Shown: positions 8,568 to 20,597, counted from the stretch's first letter. The stretch is DNA of 63,377 nucleotides from Silvimonas sp. JCM 19000 (GCA_001313065.1 BBFD01000001.1:1-63377); one strand, 5' to 3'. A program made the numbers and translations. The notes: generated by a model from the sequence alone, not told the origin.

Positions 8568-9783
8568 CTACCCCCGCGCAGCCAGATGTCGTTCCACCGC
8601 CGCATCCACACAGCCGGGGCAAAAAAATCGCGTCGCTGACCAGGTGCGCCGCGCCCAGCAAACCGGCGTCTTGCCCCAGCACGCTGTTCACGATCTGCAG
8701 ATTACGCGTAGCCAGTGGCAACGAGCGCCGGTACACCGTCTCGCGCACCGCCGCCAGCAAATACCCCTGCCGTTGCGCCAGTTCGCCGCCTAATACCACC
8801 AGCGACGGGTTGAGCAAGCTGACCGACATGGCGATGGTCTCGCCAATCAGACGGCCGGAATTTTGCAGTGCCGCCACCGCATCGGGTTCGCCGTCGTTGG
8901 CCAGTTTGGCAGATCGCGCACATTGCCGCAGGCGTGGCCGCCGTCGTTCATTTGCCGCGTTAGCGCCCAGCCCGCTGCATACGCTTCCAGGCAGCCGCGA
9001 TTGCCGCAACGGCACAGTGGCGGTTCGCCGCCGACCAGGTTGCCGATATAAAAGTGGCCCAGGTCGCCCGCCGCGCCTTGCGCGCCGCGTTGCAGGTGGT
9101 TGTCCAGGATGATGCCCGCGCCGATGCCGGTGCTGATCTTGATGAACAACAGGTGGCCGGTGGCCGACGCCACCTCTCGATGTTCGCCCAGCGCCATCAC
9201 GTTAACGTCTTTATCGACGATGACCGGGCAGGCGTAGCTGCCGGCAAAAAAAGTCGGGCACGCGATAGCCATCCCAGCCCGTCATGATCGGCGGGCGCAC
9301 CACGCGGCCTTGCGCAAATTCAACCGGGCCGGGCACGCCGATGCCAATACCGCGCACATCGCTGGCGCGGTGTTTTGATTCTTTCAGCACGTCCTTGAAC
9401 TGGCGCGCCACTTCGCCCAGCACGATGTCGGGGCCGTCGGCGATGGTGATGCCCATTTGCCGCCGCGCCAGTATGCCGCGCTGCATATCGGTGACGGCAA
9501 CTTGCATTGCGCCCGCGCCGATGGCCGCCAGCAGCATCACGCCGCCTTCGCGATTGAGCTGGAAAGACCCGGTGGGGCGGCCGCCGGTGCTGTTTTCATT
9601 GGCGGCAGGCGCGATATAGCCGGCGCCGACCAGGCCGTCGATACGTTGCGCCACGGTGGAGCGCGAAAGGCCGGTGGTGTCCATGATCTGCGCCCGCGTG
9701 GTGGCCACGCCGTTGCGGATCAGCGCCAGTATCTGGCCGGGTCCATCGATCAAACCCGCGGTTTCATTGGGCTGAAGGCTCAT
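8568..9783 (-). CDS. ROK-family transcriptional regulator
   Basis: About 400 residues. The N-terminal winged helix reads GPGQILALIRNGVATTRAQI followed by LSRSTVAQRIDGLV. The ROK domain has GIGIGVPGPVEF, IKISTGIGAGII, the zinc motif CRCGNRGCLEAY and VVLGGELAQRQGY. Such proteins repress sugar operons and respond to the sugar. Frames break near 9250, 8910 and 8624-8630 (A7). With one base removed there the end is FCPGCVDAAVERHL. It is divergent from the 3-epimerase/ABC operon, so it is the likely repressor of that operon through the palindrome at 9863-9881. Confidence 0.88.
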
Positions 9784-9855
9784 TGTGTAGATGTGTGCTA
9801 AGGCTGATGCGACGAATTGTAGCGCAAGAAAACGGCATTTGCGTTTTTTTCTTTG

Positions 9856-9884
9856 TTGACTTATGCGTAACCGTTACGCATTAT
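9856..9884 (+). promoter_or_regulatory. Promoter with palindromic operator for the sugar operon
   Basis: TTGACT (9856-9861) and CATTAT (9879-9884) are separated by 17 bp. The spacer and -10 are covered by a perfect 19-bp palindrome at 9863-9881, atgcgtaaccgttacgcat. A repressor bound here would block RNA polymerase. The ROK regulator encoded 80 bp away is the natural candidate; that link is inferred. Confidence 0.7.
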
Positions 9885-9942
9885 GTGCTCACGATTTGTG
9901 CATTACCCCTTTTTTGTTGGTGCATTTACAGGAGCACGAGTG

Positions 9943-10823
9943 ATGAATCCATTAGGCATACACGCATTGGTCTGGGCCGGCGACCTGACCCCCGAAGGCG
10001 CACGCAAGGTAATCACCCAGAGCAAAGCGGCAGGTTTTGATCTGGTGGAGTTGTCACTGCATGACCCGAAAGTGATGGACGTTGCGTTAACCCGCAGCCT
10101 GCTGGAAGAACACGGCCTCAAGGTGGGCTGCTCGCGCGGTCTGGCATTCAACGCAGATGTATCGAGTGACGATCCTGCCGTCGTGGCCAAGGGCGTGGCA
10201 CTGCTGGAAGAAGCGGTCAATCTGACCCACGCCCTGGGCGGTTCTTATTACGGTGGCGTGCCATACAGCGCGCTGGGCAAATATGGCCAGCCGGTGACGG
10301 CATTGGGCCGCAAACACGTGGTGGAAAGCCTGCGTCGCTTGTCTGATCTGGCTGCAGCCAAAGGCGTCACCATCGGTATCGAAGTGGTGAACCGCTATGA
10401 AAGCAACGTCATCAACACCGCACGTCAGGCGCTGGCCTTGATTGATGAAGTGGGCGCGTCCAACCTGGTGGTCCACCTCGATACCTATCATATGAATATC
10501 GAAGAAGTGGACTTTGTGCAGCCGGTGCTGGAATGCGGCGACCGTCTGGGTTACGTGCATATCGGCGAAAGCATCGCGGCTATCTGGGCTCGGGCACCAT
10601 CGATTTCACCAGCTTCTTCCACGCGCTGGCCGCCATCAATTATCAAGGCCCGATCACGTTTGAAAGCTTCTCCTCCACCGTGGTGGCGCAGGGCCTGTCC
10701 AACGATCTGGCCGTGTGGCGCAACCTGTGGGATGACGGCATGGATCTGGCCACGCATGCGCGCAGCTTTATTCTGGCGCAGGCCAAAGGTGCGGGCCTTG
10801 GCGTGACGGGGCGCGCATACTGA
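9943..10823 (+). CDS. D-allulose (D-psicose)/D-tagatose 3-epimerase-like TIM-barrel protein
   Basis: About 293 residues of the xylose-isomerase-like TIM-barrel family. The metal and catalytic residues of ketohexose 3-epimerases are seen: Glu in IEVVNRYESNVINTA, Asp and His in HLDTYHMNIEE, His in HIGESHRGYLGSG and Glu in ITFESFSS. These enzymes interconvert D-allulose and D-fructose, or D-tagatose and D-sorbose. One C is missing near 10575 (GES/HRG). The gene is preceded by AGGAGC and opens the operon with a kinase and an AlsB-type transporter. A sugar-phosphate substrate cannot be excluded. Confidence 0.83.
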
Positions 10824-10867
10824 GCGTCCTTTTTTTTGCGTCCGTAACCCAATCCAGGATCAATACG

Positions 10868-11504
10868 ATGTCCAACCCTAGCGTTTCTGTGCAGATCGCC
10901 GCGCATTACATCGAGCGGATCGAGGCCCTGTTGGCCGACGGCCAACGCCACATCCTCGGCCTGGTCGGTGCGCCGGGCTCTGGCAAATCGACGTTGTCGG
11001 CGGCCTTGCTGGCGCATTTTGGCGAGCGTGCGTGGTGGTGCCGATGGATGGCTATCACCTGGCCAATGTCGAGCTGGCGCGGCTGGGCCGGGCCCAGCGC
11101 AAAGGCGCGGAAGACACGTTCGACAGCGCGGGCTATGTCAGCTTGCTGCGCCGACTGCGCGAACCGGTGGCGGGCGAGATCGTCTATGCACCGGAATTCC
11201 GCCGCGAGATCGAAGAACCCATGCTGGCGCGATTCCGGTGTTCCCCGAGACACAACTGGTGATCACCGAAGGCAACTATCTGCTGCTGGACCATGGTCAC
11301 TGGGCGCACGTCTACGGACTGCTGGATGAAGTCTGGTATGTCGATGTGGACGACGCCCTGCGCCAGCAACGGCTGGTGCAACGCCATATGCAATTTGGTC
11401 GCGACGAAGCGGCCGCCAAAGCGTGGGTGATCAACACCGACGAACCCAATGCCGTACGCATCGCCGCAACCCGCGCGCGGGCCGATGTGGTGTTTAGCGT
11501 TTAG
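10868..11504 (+). CDS. FrcK-like P-loop sugar/nucleoside kinase
   Basis: About 210 residues with P-loop GLVGAPGSGKSTLSAALL, then VPMDGYHLANVEL, FDSAGYVSLLRRL, YAPEFRREIEEP and VITEGNYLLLD. This is the pattern of the PRK/uridine-kinase superfamily kinase found with fructose-type ABC transporters (FrcK in rhizobia). Frames break near 11030 and 11230. In this operon it would phosphorylate the ketohexose made by the epimerase; the substrate is inferred. Confidence 0.78.
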
Positions 11505-11596
11505 CGGACAACGACTGCGCCCGCCTGGCCTGCGCCAGCGGGCCGGTTTCCAATAAACCGGGCCTTAATGCAGCCCGGAACCAGGAGCGACGTACG

Positions 11597-12547
11597 ATGA
11601 AGCAATTCAAAAAAAATGACGCTGGCACTGACCGGCGCAATGCTGATTTCCGGTATGGCCCAAGCGGCTGATGTGGCCATGGTGCTGAAGACCTTGTCGG
11701 GCCCGTACTGGGTGTCCATGCGCGACGGTATTCAGGCCGAAGCCAAAAAAACGCAATGTGCAAGTCGATATCCTGGCCCCGGCCAGCGAGGACGATCTGC
11801 AAGGCCAGCAGCGTCTGGTTGAGGACGTGGTTAACAAAAGCTACAAGGCATCGGCGTTGCGCCGATTTCGCCGGTAAACCTGGTGCAGGCAATTGCTCGC
11901 GCCAACAAAAAAGGGCACATACGTGGTCAACATCGACGAGAAAGTCGACGTTAACCAGTTGCGCGCCCTGGGCGGCAGCGTCGTGGGTTTTGCCAGTACC
12001 GATAACGTGGCGCTGGGCGAAAAGGCCGGCAAGTACATCGCCTCGTTGCTGGGCAAAGGTCCGCATAAAGTGGCCGTCATCGAAGGCAAGGCCGGCAATG
12101 TGTCGGGCGATGCGCGCCGCACTGGTGTCGACAAGGCGTTCAAGGATGCGGGTATTACCGTGGTGTCCAGCCAACCCGCTGACTGGGACCGCGCCAAGCG
12201 CTGGATGTGGTCACCAACATCCTGCAACGCAACCCGGACCTGAACGCGATCTACGCCGCCAACGACACGATGGCGCTGGGCGCTGTGCAGGCGGTTAAAA
12301 AAACGCCGGCAAGTTGGGCAAAGTGATTGTGGTAGGTACCGATGGCGTGCCGGAAGCGCTGGATAGCGTCAAACGCGGCGAGCTGACCGCCACCGTGGCG
12401 CAAAACCCGGCTGCGATTGGCGCCAAGTGCCTGGACATGCTGCTGGACGCCGTCGCCAAAAAAAAGCCGCCGATGGACCCGAAAGCCGAGCCGAACTTTG
12501 CCCCGGTCGATTCGTATGTGGTTAACAAGAGCGGCCGCGTCAACTAA
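11597..12547 (+). CDS. AlsB-like periplasmic sugar-binding protein of an ABC transporter
   Basis: About 315 residues. An N-terminal signal peptide (MKQFKK, then a hydrophobic core ending GMAQAA) precedes the binding domain: VLKTLSGPYWVSMRDGI, KSYKGIGVAPISPVNLVQAI, VNIDEKVDVNQLR, VIEGKAGNVSGDARR, SQPADWDRAKALDVVTN and YAANDTMALGAVQAV. These segments closely follow E. coli D-allose-binding AlsB. Frames break at A runs (11608-11615, 11745-11751, 11908-11914, 12297-12302) and near 11850 and 12199. It delivers the sugar to the AlsA/AlsC-like partners encoded next. Confidence 0.88.
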
Positions 12548-12572
12548 GTTGGCCTGACCGTAAAAAAGCTGC

Positions 12573-12600
12573 GGCTACGCACGCCCCCGCGTGCGTAGCC
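12573..12600 (+). other. Strong intercistronic hairpin after the binding-protein gene
   Basis: A perfect 12-bp stem (GGCTACGCACGC/GCGTGCGTAGCC) with a 4-nt loop and no T run lies between the binding-protein and ATPase genes. Such hairpins commonly protect the upstream mRNA and allow surplus of the periplasmic protein; this is inferred. Confidence 0.75.
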
Positions 12601-12631
12601 CGGCTTCATCCGAAGTACGGGAGTACGCGCC

Positions 12632-14142
12632 ATGGTTGCATTGGTGGCAGTCAAAGGCATTACCAAGCGGTTTCCGGGCACGGTTGCGCTGCAGGATGTC
12701 AGCTTTGATATCCGCGCTGGCGAAGTGCACGTGCTGCTGGGCGAAAACGGCGCGGGCAAATCCACGCTGATGAAGATCCTCAGCGGCATTTACCAGCCAC
12801 CTCGGGCCAGATTACGCTGGGCGACACCACGTATGAGCAGCTGACGCCCAATCTGTCGAAGGCCTACGGCATCCGGCTGATCTATCAAGAATTGTCGGTG
12901 GTCGATTATCTGAGCATCGAAGAAAACCTGTTTATCGGCAATCTGCCCACCTGCAAAAAAGTGGGGCCTGACCGTGGTCGACCGCGTCACCATTCGCAAC
13001 AAGGCGCAAGAAGCGATGCGCCGCGTTGGCCTGAAGCGGCATCCGGCCATGCTGGTGGGTGATCTGTCGATTTCGGAAAAAACAGCAGGTTGAAATTGCC
13101 AAGCGCTGGCCAGCGACGCCCGCGTCATCATCATGGACGAACCCACCTCCTCGCTCACCGATGAAGAAGTGGCGCATTTGTTCAAGGTGATTCAGGAGCT
13201 GAAGGCCCAAGGCATCGGCCTGGTCTACATCTCGCACAAGCTCAAAGAAATTCCGATTGTGGGTGACCGTGTTTCGGTGCTGAAAGATGGCCGTTATGTG
13301 GGCACCTATGACGCCCGCACCACCTCCACCGACAAACTGGTGGCCGCCATGGTGGGCCGCGAAATTACCCACAGCCGGCCCGATCCCACGCGAGAGGCCG
13401 GGGCCAGCACCGTGTTCGCGGTGGACAAGCTCAGCTCTAAAGATGGCCGCGTGCGCGATGTCAGTTTTCAACTGCGCCAGGGCGAAATCCTCGGCTTTGC
13501 CGGGCTGATTGGCTCGGGCCGCAGCGAGCTGATGGAAACCATTTTTGGCGCACGTGAACGCAACGGCGGCGACATCACGCTCAACGGCAAGGTGATCAAC
13601 CCGGACAGCCCGTATGCCGCCATCAAGGCGGGCCTGGCGCTGGTGACGGAAGACCGCCGTCACACCGGCTTTTTCCACAATTTTTTCGATTGCGGAAAAC
13701 ATCTCGATTTTGCCGATGCTGAAAACCGCACACCGGCAACTGTCGCTGCAACGCATCGACTTTGCCGAAGAAAAAAACAGTTTGGCGACGACTACAAGCG
13801 CGTTTGCGCATCCGCTGTTCGTCGCCCGCGCAAAACATTACCGAGCTGTCTGGCGGTAATCAGCAAAAGGCCATCATCGCCAAATGGCTGGCCGCCAAAA
13901 GTGACCTGTTTATCTTTGACGAGCCCACGCGCGGTATCGATGTGGGCGCCAAAAGCGAGATCTACCAGATTTTGCGAGAGCTGGCCGATGCCGGCAAAGG
14001 CATCATCGTGGTCTCGTCCGAACTGCCCGAACTGCTGAGTGTGTGCGATCGCATCGCGGTCTATCGCAACGGCAGCATCGCCGAGGTGTTTAACAACGCC
14101 GACGCCACCGAAGAAAACATCATGCATGTGGCCACGGCTTGA
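12632..14142 (+). CDS. AlsA-like sugar ABC transporter ATP-binding protein (two ATPase domains)
   Basis: About 500 residues with two tandem ABC domains. Domain 1 has Walker [14 protein letters not shown]-loop IYQELSVV, signature-like [15 protein letters not shown] and Walker [13 protein letters not shown]. Domain 2 has [11 protein letters not shown], signature [11 protein letters not shown] and Walker [13 protein letters not shown]. The degenerate second P-loop is typical of carbohydrate-uptake importers such as RbsA and AlsA. Frames break near 12798, 12956-12961, 13078-13083, 13105, 13682 and 13772-13777. It energises the adjacent permease. Confidence 0.9.
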
Positions 14143-14166
14143 CGCCTGGCCTCGGAGATGAAGATC

Positions 14167-15167
14167 ATGATCCAGACCGAAACCGCAGTGGAAACCGCCG
14201 CTGTGACACCCTCCCCGCAAAACGCGACTTCGCCCAGCTGTGGCAGAACTACGGCACTTTTGGTGTGCTGGTGATTCTGCTGGTGTTATCCAGCGCGCTT
14301 AGCCCGCAATACTTTCTGACCACCGACAACCTGCTGCAGGTGTTGCTGCAAAGCTCGGTGATGGTGCTGCTGGCATGTGGCGTCTTCTTTACCATCCTGA
14401 TTGCGGGCATCGATTTGTCGGTGGGCTCGATGCTGGCGCTAACCGGCATGGTTACCGCGCAACTGATGATGGCGGGCTGCCCGTTCTGGCTGGCCATTTT
14501 GCTGGGCGGCGTCTTGTTGGGCGGCCTGTTGGGCGCGGTGAATGGCCTGCTGGTTAATTTAACCGGGCTGCACCCCTTCATTATCACGCTGGGCACGGTG
14601 GCGATTTATCGTGGCGTGACGCTGATTATCTCTAACGCGGCTTCGGTGTTCGGCTTTGATCCGCGCTTTGGCGACATCATCGCGGGTCGTGTGGTTGGCG
14701 TGCCGGTGCCGGTGCTGATTGCGCTGGTGGTGGCCGGGGTGCTGTGGTTTGTCACCAAGTACACGCGCCTGGGTCGCAATATCTATGCGCTGGGCGGCAA
14801 CGCGCAGGCGGCTTACTTCTCCGGCATTAACGTCAAGCTGCACACGCTGGTGGTGTTTGTGATCTCGGGCATCTGCGCGGGGATTGCCGGTGTGATCACC
14901 GTGGCGCGCACTTCGGCCGCAGAACCGAACGCCGGCGTGGGCTTTGAAACCTTTGCCATCGCCTCGGCCATTATTGGCGGCACCAGCTTCTTTGGCGGCC
15001 GCGGCAAGATTCCGGGCGTGGTGGTCGGTGGTCTGATCATTGGGGTGATCAACAACATTCTTAACCTGCTGAATGTGCAGTCGTACTACCAGCAGATCGT
15101 GATGGGCGCGCTGATTATCGCTGCCGTCACCGTTGATAAATTCTTTGGCAAAAAGAACGCGCGATGA
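14167..15167 (+). CDS. AlsC/RbsC-like sugar ABC transporter permease
   Basis: About 330 residues, strongly hydrophobic with roughly ten membrane segments. Family motifs are TILIAGIDLSVGSMLALTGM, NGLLVNLTGLHPFIITLGT, YALGGNAQAAYFSGINV and IGGTSFFGGRGKIPG. The ATG at 14167 is chosen because GGAGATGAAG lies at good spacing before it. A single-base loss near 14218 joins PSPQ to KRDFAQLWQNYG. Its 3' end overlaps the start of the aldose-epimerase-like gene (GATGAG), so it is part of the same operon. Confidence 0.9.
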
Positions 15168-16147
15168 GCACGTCAGCCGCACTCACCCACTGGGATCTGG
15201 TATGGCCGCATGGTTCGTTCAGCGTGCAAGCGCTGGGCGGCATGCTGGCCCCGGTGACCTTTTATTTGCACGATGCCGCTGGCGCGCGCACGGTGTCGCC
15301 GTTGCAAGTTGCGCCATGGCAGCCCGACCCGGCCTTGCCCGGCATCTTGCGCAGTTTGCGCGGCAGTTGGCCATGCGTGCCGTTTGGCATGACCCAGCCG
15401 CCGGCCGATCTGCCGCCGCTTGGGCACGCATGCCAGTGACAGCCCGTGGGATCACGGCTTTGCCGCCAATCACGAATGGCAACTGGTGGCGCGAAGTGAT
15501 TCCAGCCTGACCATTGCGATTGATCTGCCCGCGTCCGAGCCGATTGCGCGGCTGGAGCAGTGCATTGCGGTGGACCCGGATGCCGCTGCGGTCAGCGTTA
15601 CCTTGCTGGTGCACGCCCGCCGCGCCGTCACCTTGCCGGTGGCCTTGCACCCGACCTTTGCCGTGCCCGCAGAAGGCGTGGAAGTGCTGGGCTGCGGCTT
15701 TAGCCACATCGAAACCTATCCGGTGCCGCAAGAACCGGGGGTGTCGCGCATCGCGCCGAATATGCAGGCGCAGGGACTGAACGCGCTGCCGACTGCTGAT
15801 GGCCCGCTTGATTTAACGCGTTTGCCGTTGCCGATCAAGACCGAAGAGCTGTTCCAGCTGGTCGATTGCAAACCGCCGTTTGTGTTGCGCTACCCCACCG
15901 GCACAGTGGAGCTGGAATGGGATAGCAAACAGTTGCCCGATGCGCTGGTATGGATCAGCAATGCGGGGCGTGACCATGCGCCGTGGAATGGGCGGCATTA
16001 CGCCATCGGGGTCGAGCCGGCGAATAGCGTGTTTGATCTGGCACGGGTAGCGACGCCGCCGGCGGAGCATGGGCTGGCGCAACGCAAGGGCATCGCGTTT
16101 AGCCTGAGCGCGTCACCGAAATCACGTGGCGGTTATCCGCACGATAG
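15164..16147 (+). CDS. Aldose 1-epimerase (mutarotase)-like protein
   Basis: Galactose-mutarotase-like beta-sandwich protein of about 325 residues. It begins MSTSAALTHWDLVWPHGSFS. Family features are GSWPCVPFG, PWDHGFAANHEWQLV, FAVPAEGVEVLG and ALVWISNAGRDHAPWNG followed by YAIGVEPANSVFDL. The frame breaks near 15430 and near 16105. After the second break the reading ERVTEITWRLSAR gives a natural end at 16145-16147. It would interconvert anomers of the imported sugar or its product. It is the last gene of the ROK-controlled operon. Confidence 0.8.
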
Positions 16148-16157
16148 CGTCTTGAGA

Positions 16158-16284
16158 GTAGGGTGCGTTGCCCCTCGGGGGCAACGCACATTTCGGTTAT
16201 GCCATGGACGGTGGATGGCCCCTTGGGGGCCGAGGCTGGCGCCTCAAAATGTGCGTTGCCCCCAGCGGGGGTAACGCACCCTAC
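16158..16284. repeat. REPIN-like inverted pair of palindromic units (type A)
   Basis: The left unit (16158-16193) begins GTAGGGTGCGTTGCCCC and folds on itself. A right unit (16247-16284) is its inverted near-copy ending in ACGCACCCTAC. The 50-bp centre contains another short stem (GGCCCC/GGGGCC). Two REP-like hairpins in opposite orientation in an intergenic spacer are the form of a REPIN. Confidence 0.7.
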
Positions 16285-16313
16285 GCAGCATTCTTTTTAG
16301 ATGCGGGTCGGAT

Positions 16314-16353
16314 AACAAAACACCGCCGGTTTTGCCTGGCGGTGTTTTGTTGT
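16314..16353. terminator. Bidirectional terminator between the sugar operon and the hydroxylase gene
   Basis: A 14-bp perfect stem (AACAAAACACCGCC/GGCGGTGTTTTGTT) lies between convergent genes and has T-rich arms on both strands. Confidence 0.8.
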
Positions 16354-16371
16354 AAAGCTAGTGGGCAACGC

Positions 16372-17266
16372 TTAAGAGAACCTGCGCTGGCGCATCCACT
16401 TGGTGGCGATCCACTTCTCGCCTTTCTCTACCGGCGCGCCGCCATGCAATGTGAGCGGGTCGACCTGGCCGCTGCTGTTGGTGTACTCAAAATACACCGC
16501 TGCGCCTTTCTTCGGCCCCACTTGCATGCCCAGTTCCGGAAAGGTGGTGGCACCGCCCTCTTCCACATCGTTCAGATACATCACCAAAGTGGAAACACGC
16601 TGGCCGCCGTTGCGCAAATGCACCTGGCTGCCCGGGTCGGTTTCGGGAAAATAATCAAAGTGCGGTTTGTATTCGCCCCCGACCTTGTAATTAAGAATCT
16701 GTAGCCCCTCGCCATTTTCTACCGGCCAGTTCATCAGCTCGGCAATACGGCGATCCAGCTTGGCAATGAACTCGGTCTCGTTAACGGTAAAGAACGTGCC
16801 AAAGCTGGTGCGATCATCAATCACCGCGTCTTTGCCCGTGGTGGGGTCGACGATGGTCGAGCGTTTAAGGCGGGCTTCGGACAAGCGTATCAGCTCATCA
16901 CATTCTTCATGGCTGAGCACGTTGTCAAAAAAAACGCCACCACCGGCTTGGCCACGCGTTGCACCACATGGATGGCGCGGTCGTTGGTGTGGATGACGTT
17001 GCCGGGCAGCAAGCGCGGGGTTTCGTACTGATAACCGCCGCCAGCGGCTTTTTTTCCTTGATCGACTGCGCGCCAGGCTTGGCCGCCACGCTCGGGCGCG
17101 CCTGATTATTACTGCTGGAAAAGTGAAACACGATGGCGCTTGCGAACATCGGGTCAAAGTTCTTCTCGACCATCACATCTATCAGTGATTGCGGCGTGCA
17201 GCCACGGCCAAGGTTTTCCAGCAGCCAGTTTTGCCATTCTGGCGAAATACTGGTGATTTTCTCCAT
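16372..17266 (-). CDS. 2OG-Fe(II) oxygenase, prolyl 4-hydroxylase-like
   Basis: About 295 residues. The C-terminal P4Hc domain has the iron ligands HFDYF (His-x-Asp) and LHGGAPV (distal His), followed by the 2-oxoglutarate-binding Lys in WIATKWMRQR. VEEGGATTFPELG and ILNYKVGGEYKPH are family strands. The N-terminal extension begins MEKITSISPEWQNWLLENLG. Frames break near 16922-16930 (A8) and 17047-17053. The cellular target is unknown; EF-Tu or peptidyl proline are possibilities from the family. Confidence 0.88.
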
Positions 17267-17503
17267 GGACTCTCCATCCTCGATCTGTTTGTGGTACGGC
17301 TTGTTGTGACGTCTTTTTTAACCTGGCGATTGCCCCTGTCACCCTCAGCCTGCGTTGCAGTACAGCAAAGCCCGCCCGGCGGCTGCACACTGTGTTCTGC
17401 CCAACACTTGCCGTGCCACCTGTAAGTGCGGCAGAGCGGCGGGCTGGCCTGTGTTAAAATTCCGGCCTTCGATTCAACCGCTTAACCGGGCATTTTCATC
17501 AAA

Positions 17504-18874
<1,371 letters not shown>

Positions 18875-18939
18875 AAAAACAGATCGTCGCCACGCGGCCA
18901 GCCTATGCTGGCCGTGTTGGTTTGCGGGAGAACATTTCG

Positions 18940-20434
18940 GTGAAACGTAAAGTACTGGTAGGCGGCTCTCTGGCCGTGGTCCTGCTGGGCGCGGCTTATG
19001 TCGGCAGCTCGTGGATGGCGGGGCGCTCGGTGCAACAAACGCTCGACAAGCAAAACCAATGGCTGACCAGCCTGCCGTATTTCATCGTCAAGAACCGCGA
19101 TTATCAGCGCGGCTGGTTCTCGTCCACCGAGCATGTGACGCTACAGGTCAATCCGCAGCTGTATCGCTTTTTTTTCTGGAAAAAAAAGAAGGCGAGCCGC
19201 TGCCGAAGTTTGAAGTGACGTATACGCAGCACATCGAACACGGCCCGCTGCCGCTGATTAGCCACTTCAATCCGCATCCGTATAAAGCGGTAGTGACCAC
19301 CGAATTCAATTTCACGCCGGATACGCAAAAGTTTCTGGCGCGTTTCTTTGGCACGCAAAAGCCGATCGAGATGGAAAACCGCATCGCATTTAACGATGAC
19401 GGCATCATCCATATCACCGTGCCCGCCTTCGATTACGAAGAAGCGATTTCCGGCGTCAAGGTTAAATGGCAGGGGCTGGATTCGACGCTGGATTACGGCG
19501 GCGACTTTAACCGCGTCAAATTCCTGGCCACTGCGCCGGGTTTGTCGGGCGAAGCAAAGGTCATGCCAAATTTGATCTGACCAATCTGACGCTGACCGCC
19601 GACCACGTGCGCGGCAAAACCGGCTTGATGATCGGCACCTCGGGCACCAAGGTCGCGGCCTTCAATCTGGAGATGCAAGGCGATAGCCCGTTCAAACTGG
19701 CGCTGCAGAACTTTGAATATCAGGGCAAGCTGAGCGAAAACGGTGAGCTGGTCGATGGCAGCGCGCATTTTCTGCTCGACAAGCTGGTGCTGAACGATCA
19801 ACCGTACGGCCCGGCTGAGCTGCTGGCGGAAGCGACGCATCTGCACGGCCCAACGCTGTCGCGGCTGGGCGATGAATTCAACCGCTTGCAAAAGCAGCAG
19901 CTGACGCGCGAGCAACTGTCAGCCGAACTGGTCAAGCTGGCCAAGAGCAACGGCATGCCGCTACTGACGCATGATCCCCGCCTGGCCATCAAGACGCTGG
20001 ATATCAAACTGCCGGACAGCAGCATCCATCTGAATGCCGAAGTCGGCCTGAAAGGCTTTGAGCCGGGCGATCTGGACCAACCGGCGGTGTTTATGCGCAA
20101 GCTGGTGGCCAAAGCCAATTTCCACGTGCCGCGCAAAGTGGTGGCCAATATCGTGACGTGGCAAGCGCGCAATATGTTCGGCAACAACGGCAACGGCGTG
20201 TCGCAGGCCGATCTGGATTACCTGGCGGGCCAGTTTGTTGAAGGCCAGATCAACCGGATGGCGGATCAGAAACTGATCAATGTCGACGGCGACAACCTGT
20301 CGGCGGATGCCACGCTGGATGCGGGCAAGTTTGTGCTCAACGGCGTGGATGTGCCGCTGCCGTGGGAACAAGCGGCTGCGGCGGCGGGGCTGAAAACCAC
20401 GCCATCGAATGCCTCGGGCGCGGCGGCTAAATAA
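18940..20434 (+). CDS. DUF945 (YdgA-like) family protein
   Basis: About 497 residues. The N-terminal signal anchor reads KVLVGGSLAVVLLGAAYVGS, followed by a long periplasmic domain typical of DUF945 (LPYFIVKNRDYQRGWFSSTE, HIEHGPLPLISHF, HDPRLAIKTLDIKLPDSSIH). The GTG at 18940 is preceded by GGGAG at 9 bases; a TTG at 18922 is less likely. Frames break at T and A runs near 19169-19188 and near 19562. The function is unknown. Confidence 0.82.
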
Positions 20435-20460
20435 GCGGCTGTCGTCAGACGTCGACATAA

Positions 20461-20491
20461 AAAAGCGTGGCCATGTGCCACGCTTTTTTTT
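20461..20491 (+). terminator. Terminator after the DUF945 gene
   Basis: Stem AGCGTGGC/GCCACGCT flanked by an A run and followed by eight T, 27 bp after the stop codon. Confidence 0.85.
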
Positions 20492-20495
20492 ACGT

Positions 20496-20597
20496 ATAGG
20501 GTGGGTCAAGACCCACCATTCAACGCCGCTGACAAGATTCGCGATCTTTGCGTTTTTTTTCGCCCGGCTTTGGTTGGTGGGTCACGACCCACCCTAT
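20496..20597. repeat. REPIN-like inverted pair of palindromic units (type B)
   Basis: The left unit at 20496-20519 (ATAGGGTGGGTCAAGACCCA followed by CCATT) is a hairpin in itself. An inverted near-copy at 20574-20597 ends GACCCACCCTAT. The units are separated by 54 bp. The outer TAGGGTG resembles that of the element at 16158-16284, but the internal stem differs. Confidence 0.7.

Noticed and set aside
8104..9015. A fused ROK-DUF1801 protein
   Set aside because: The fused frame exists only because of an A7 run; removing one base gives a natural ROK stop at 8568-8570 and a separate DUF1801 start at 8520.
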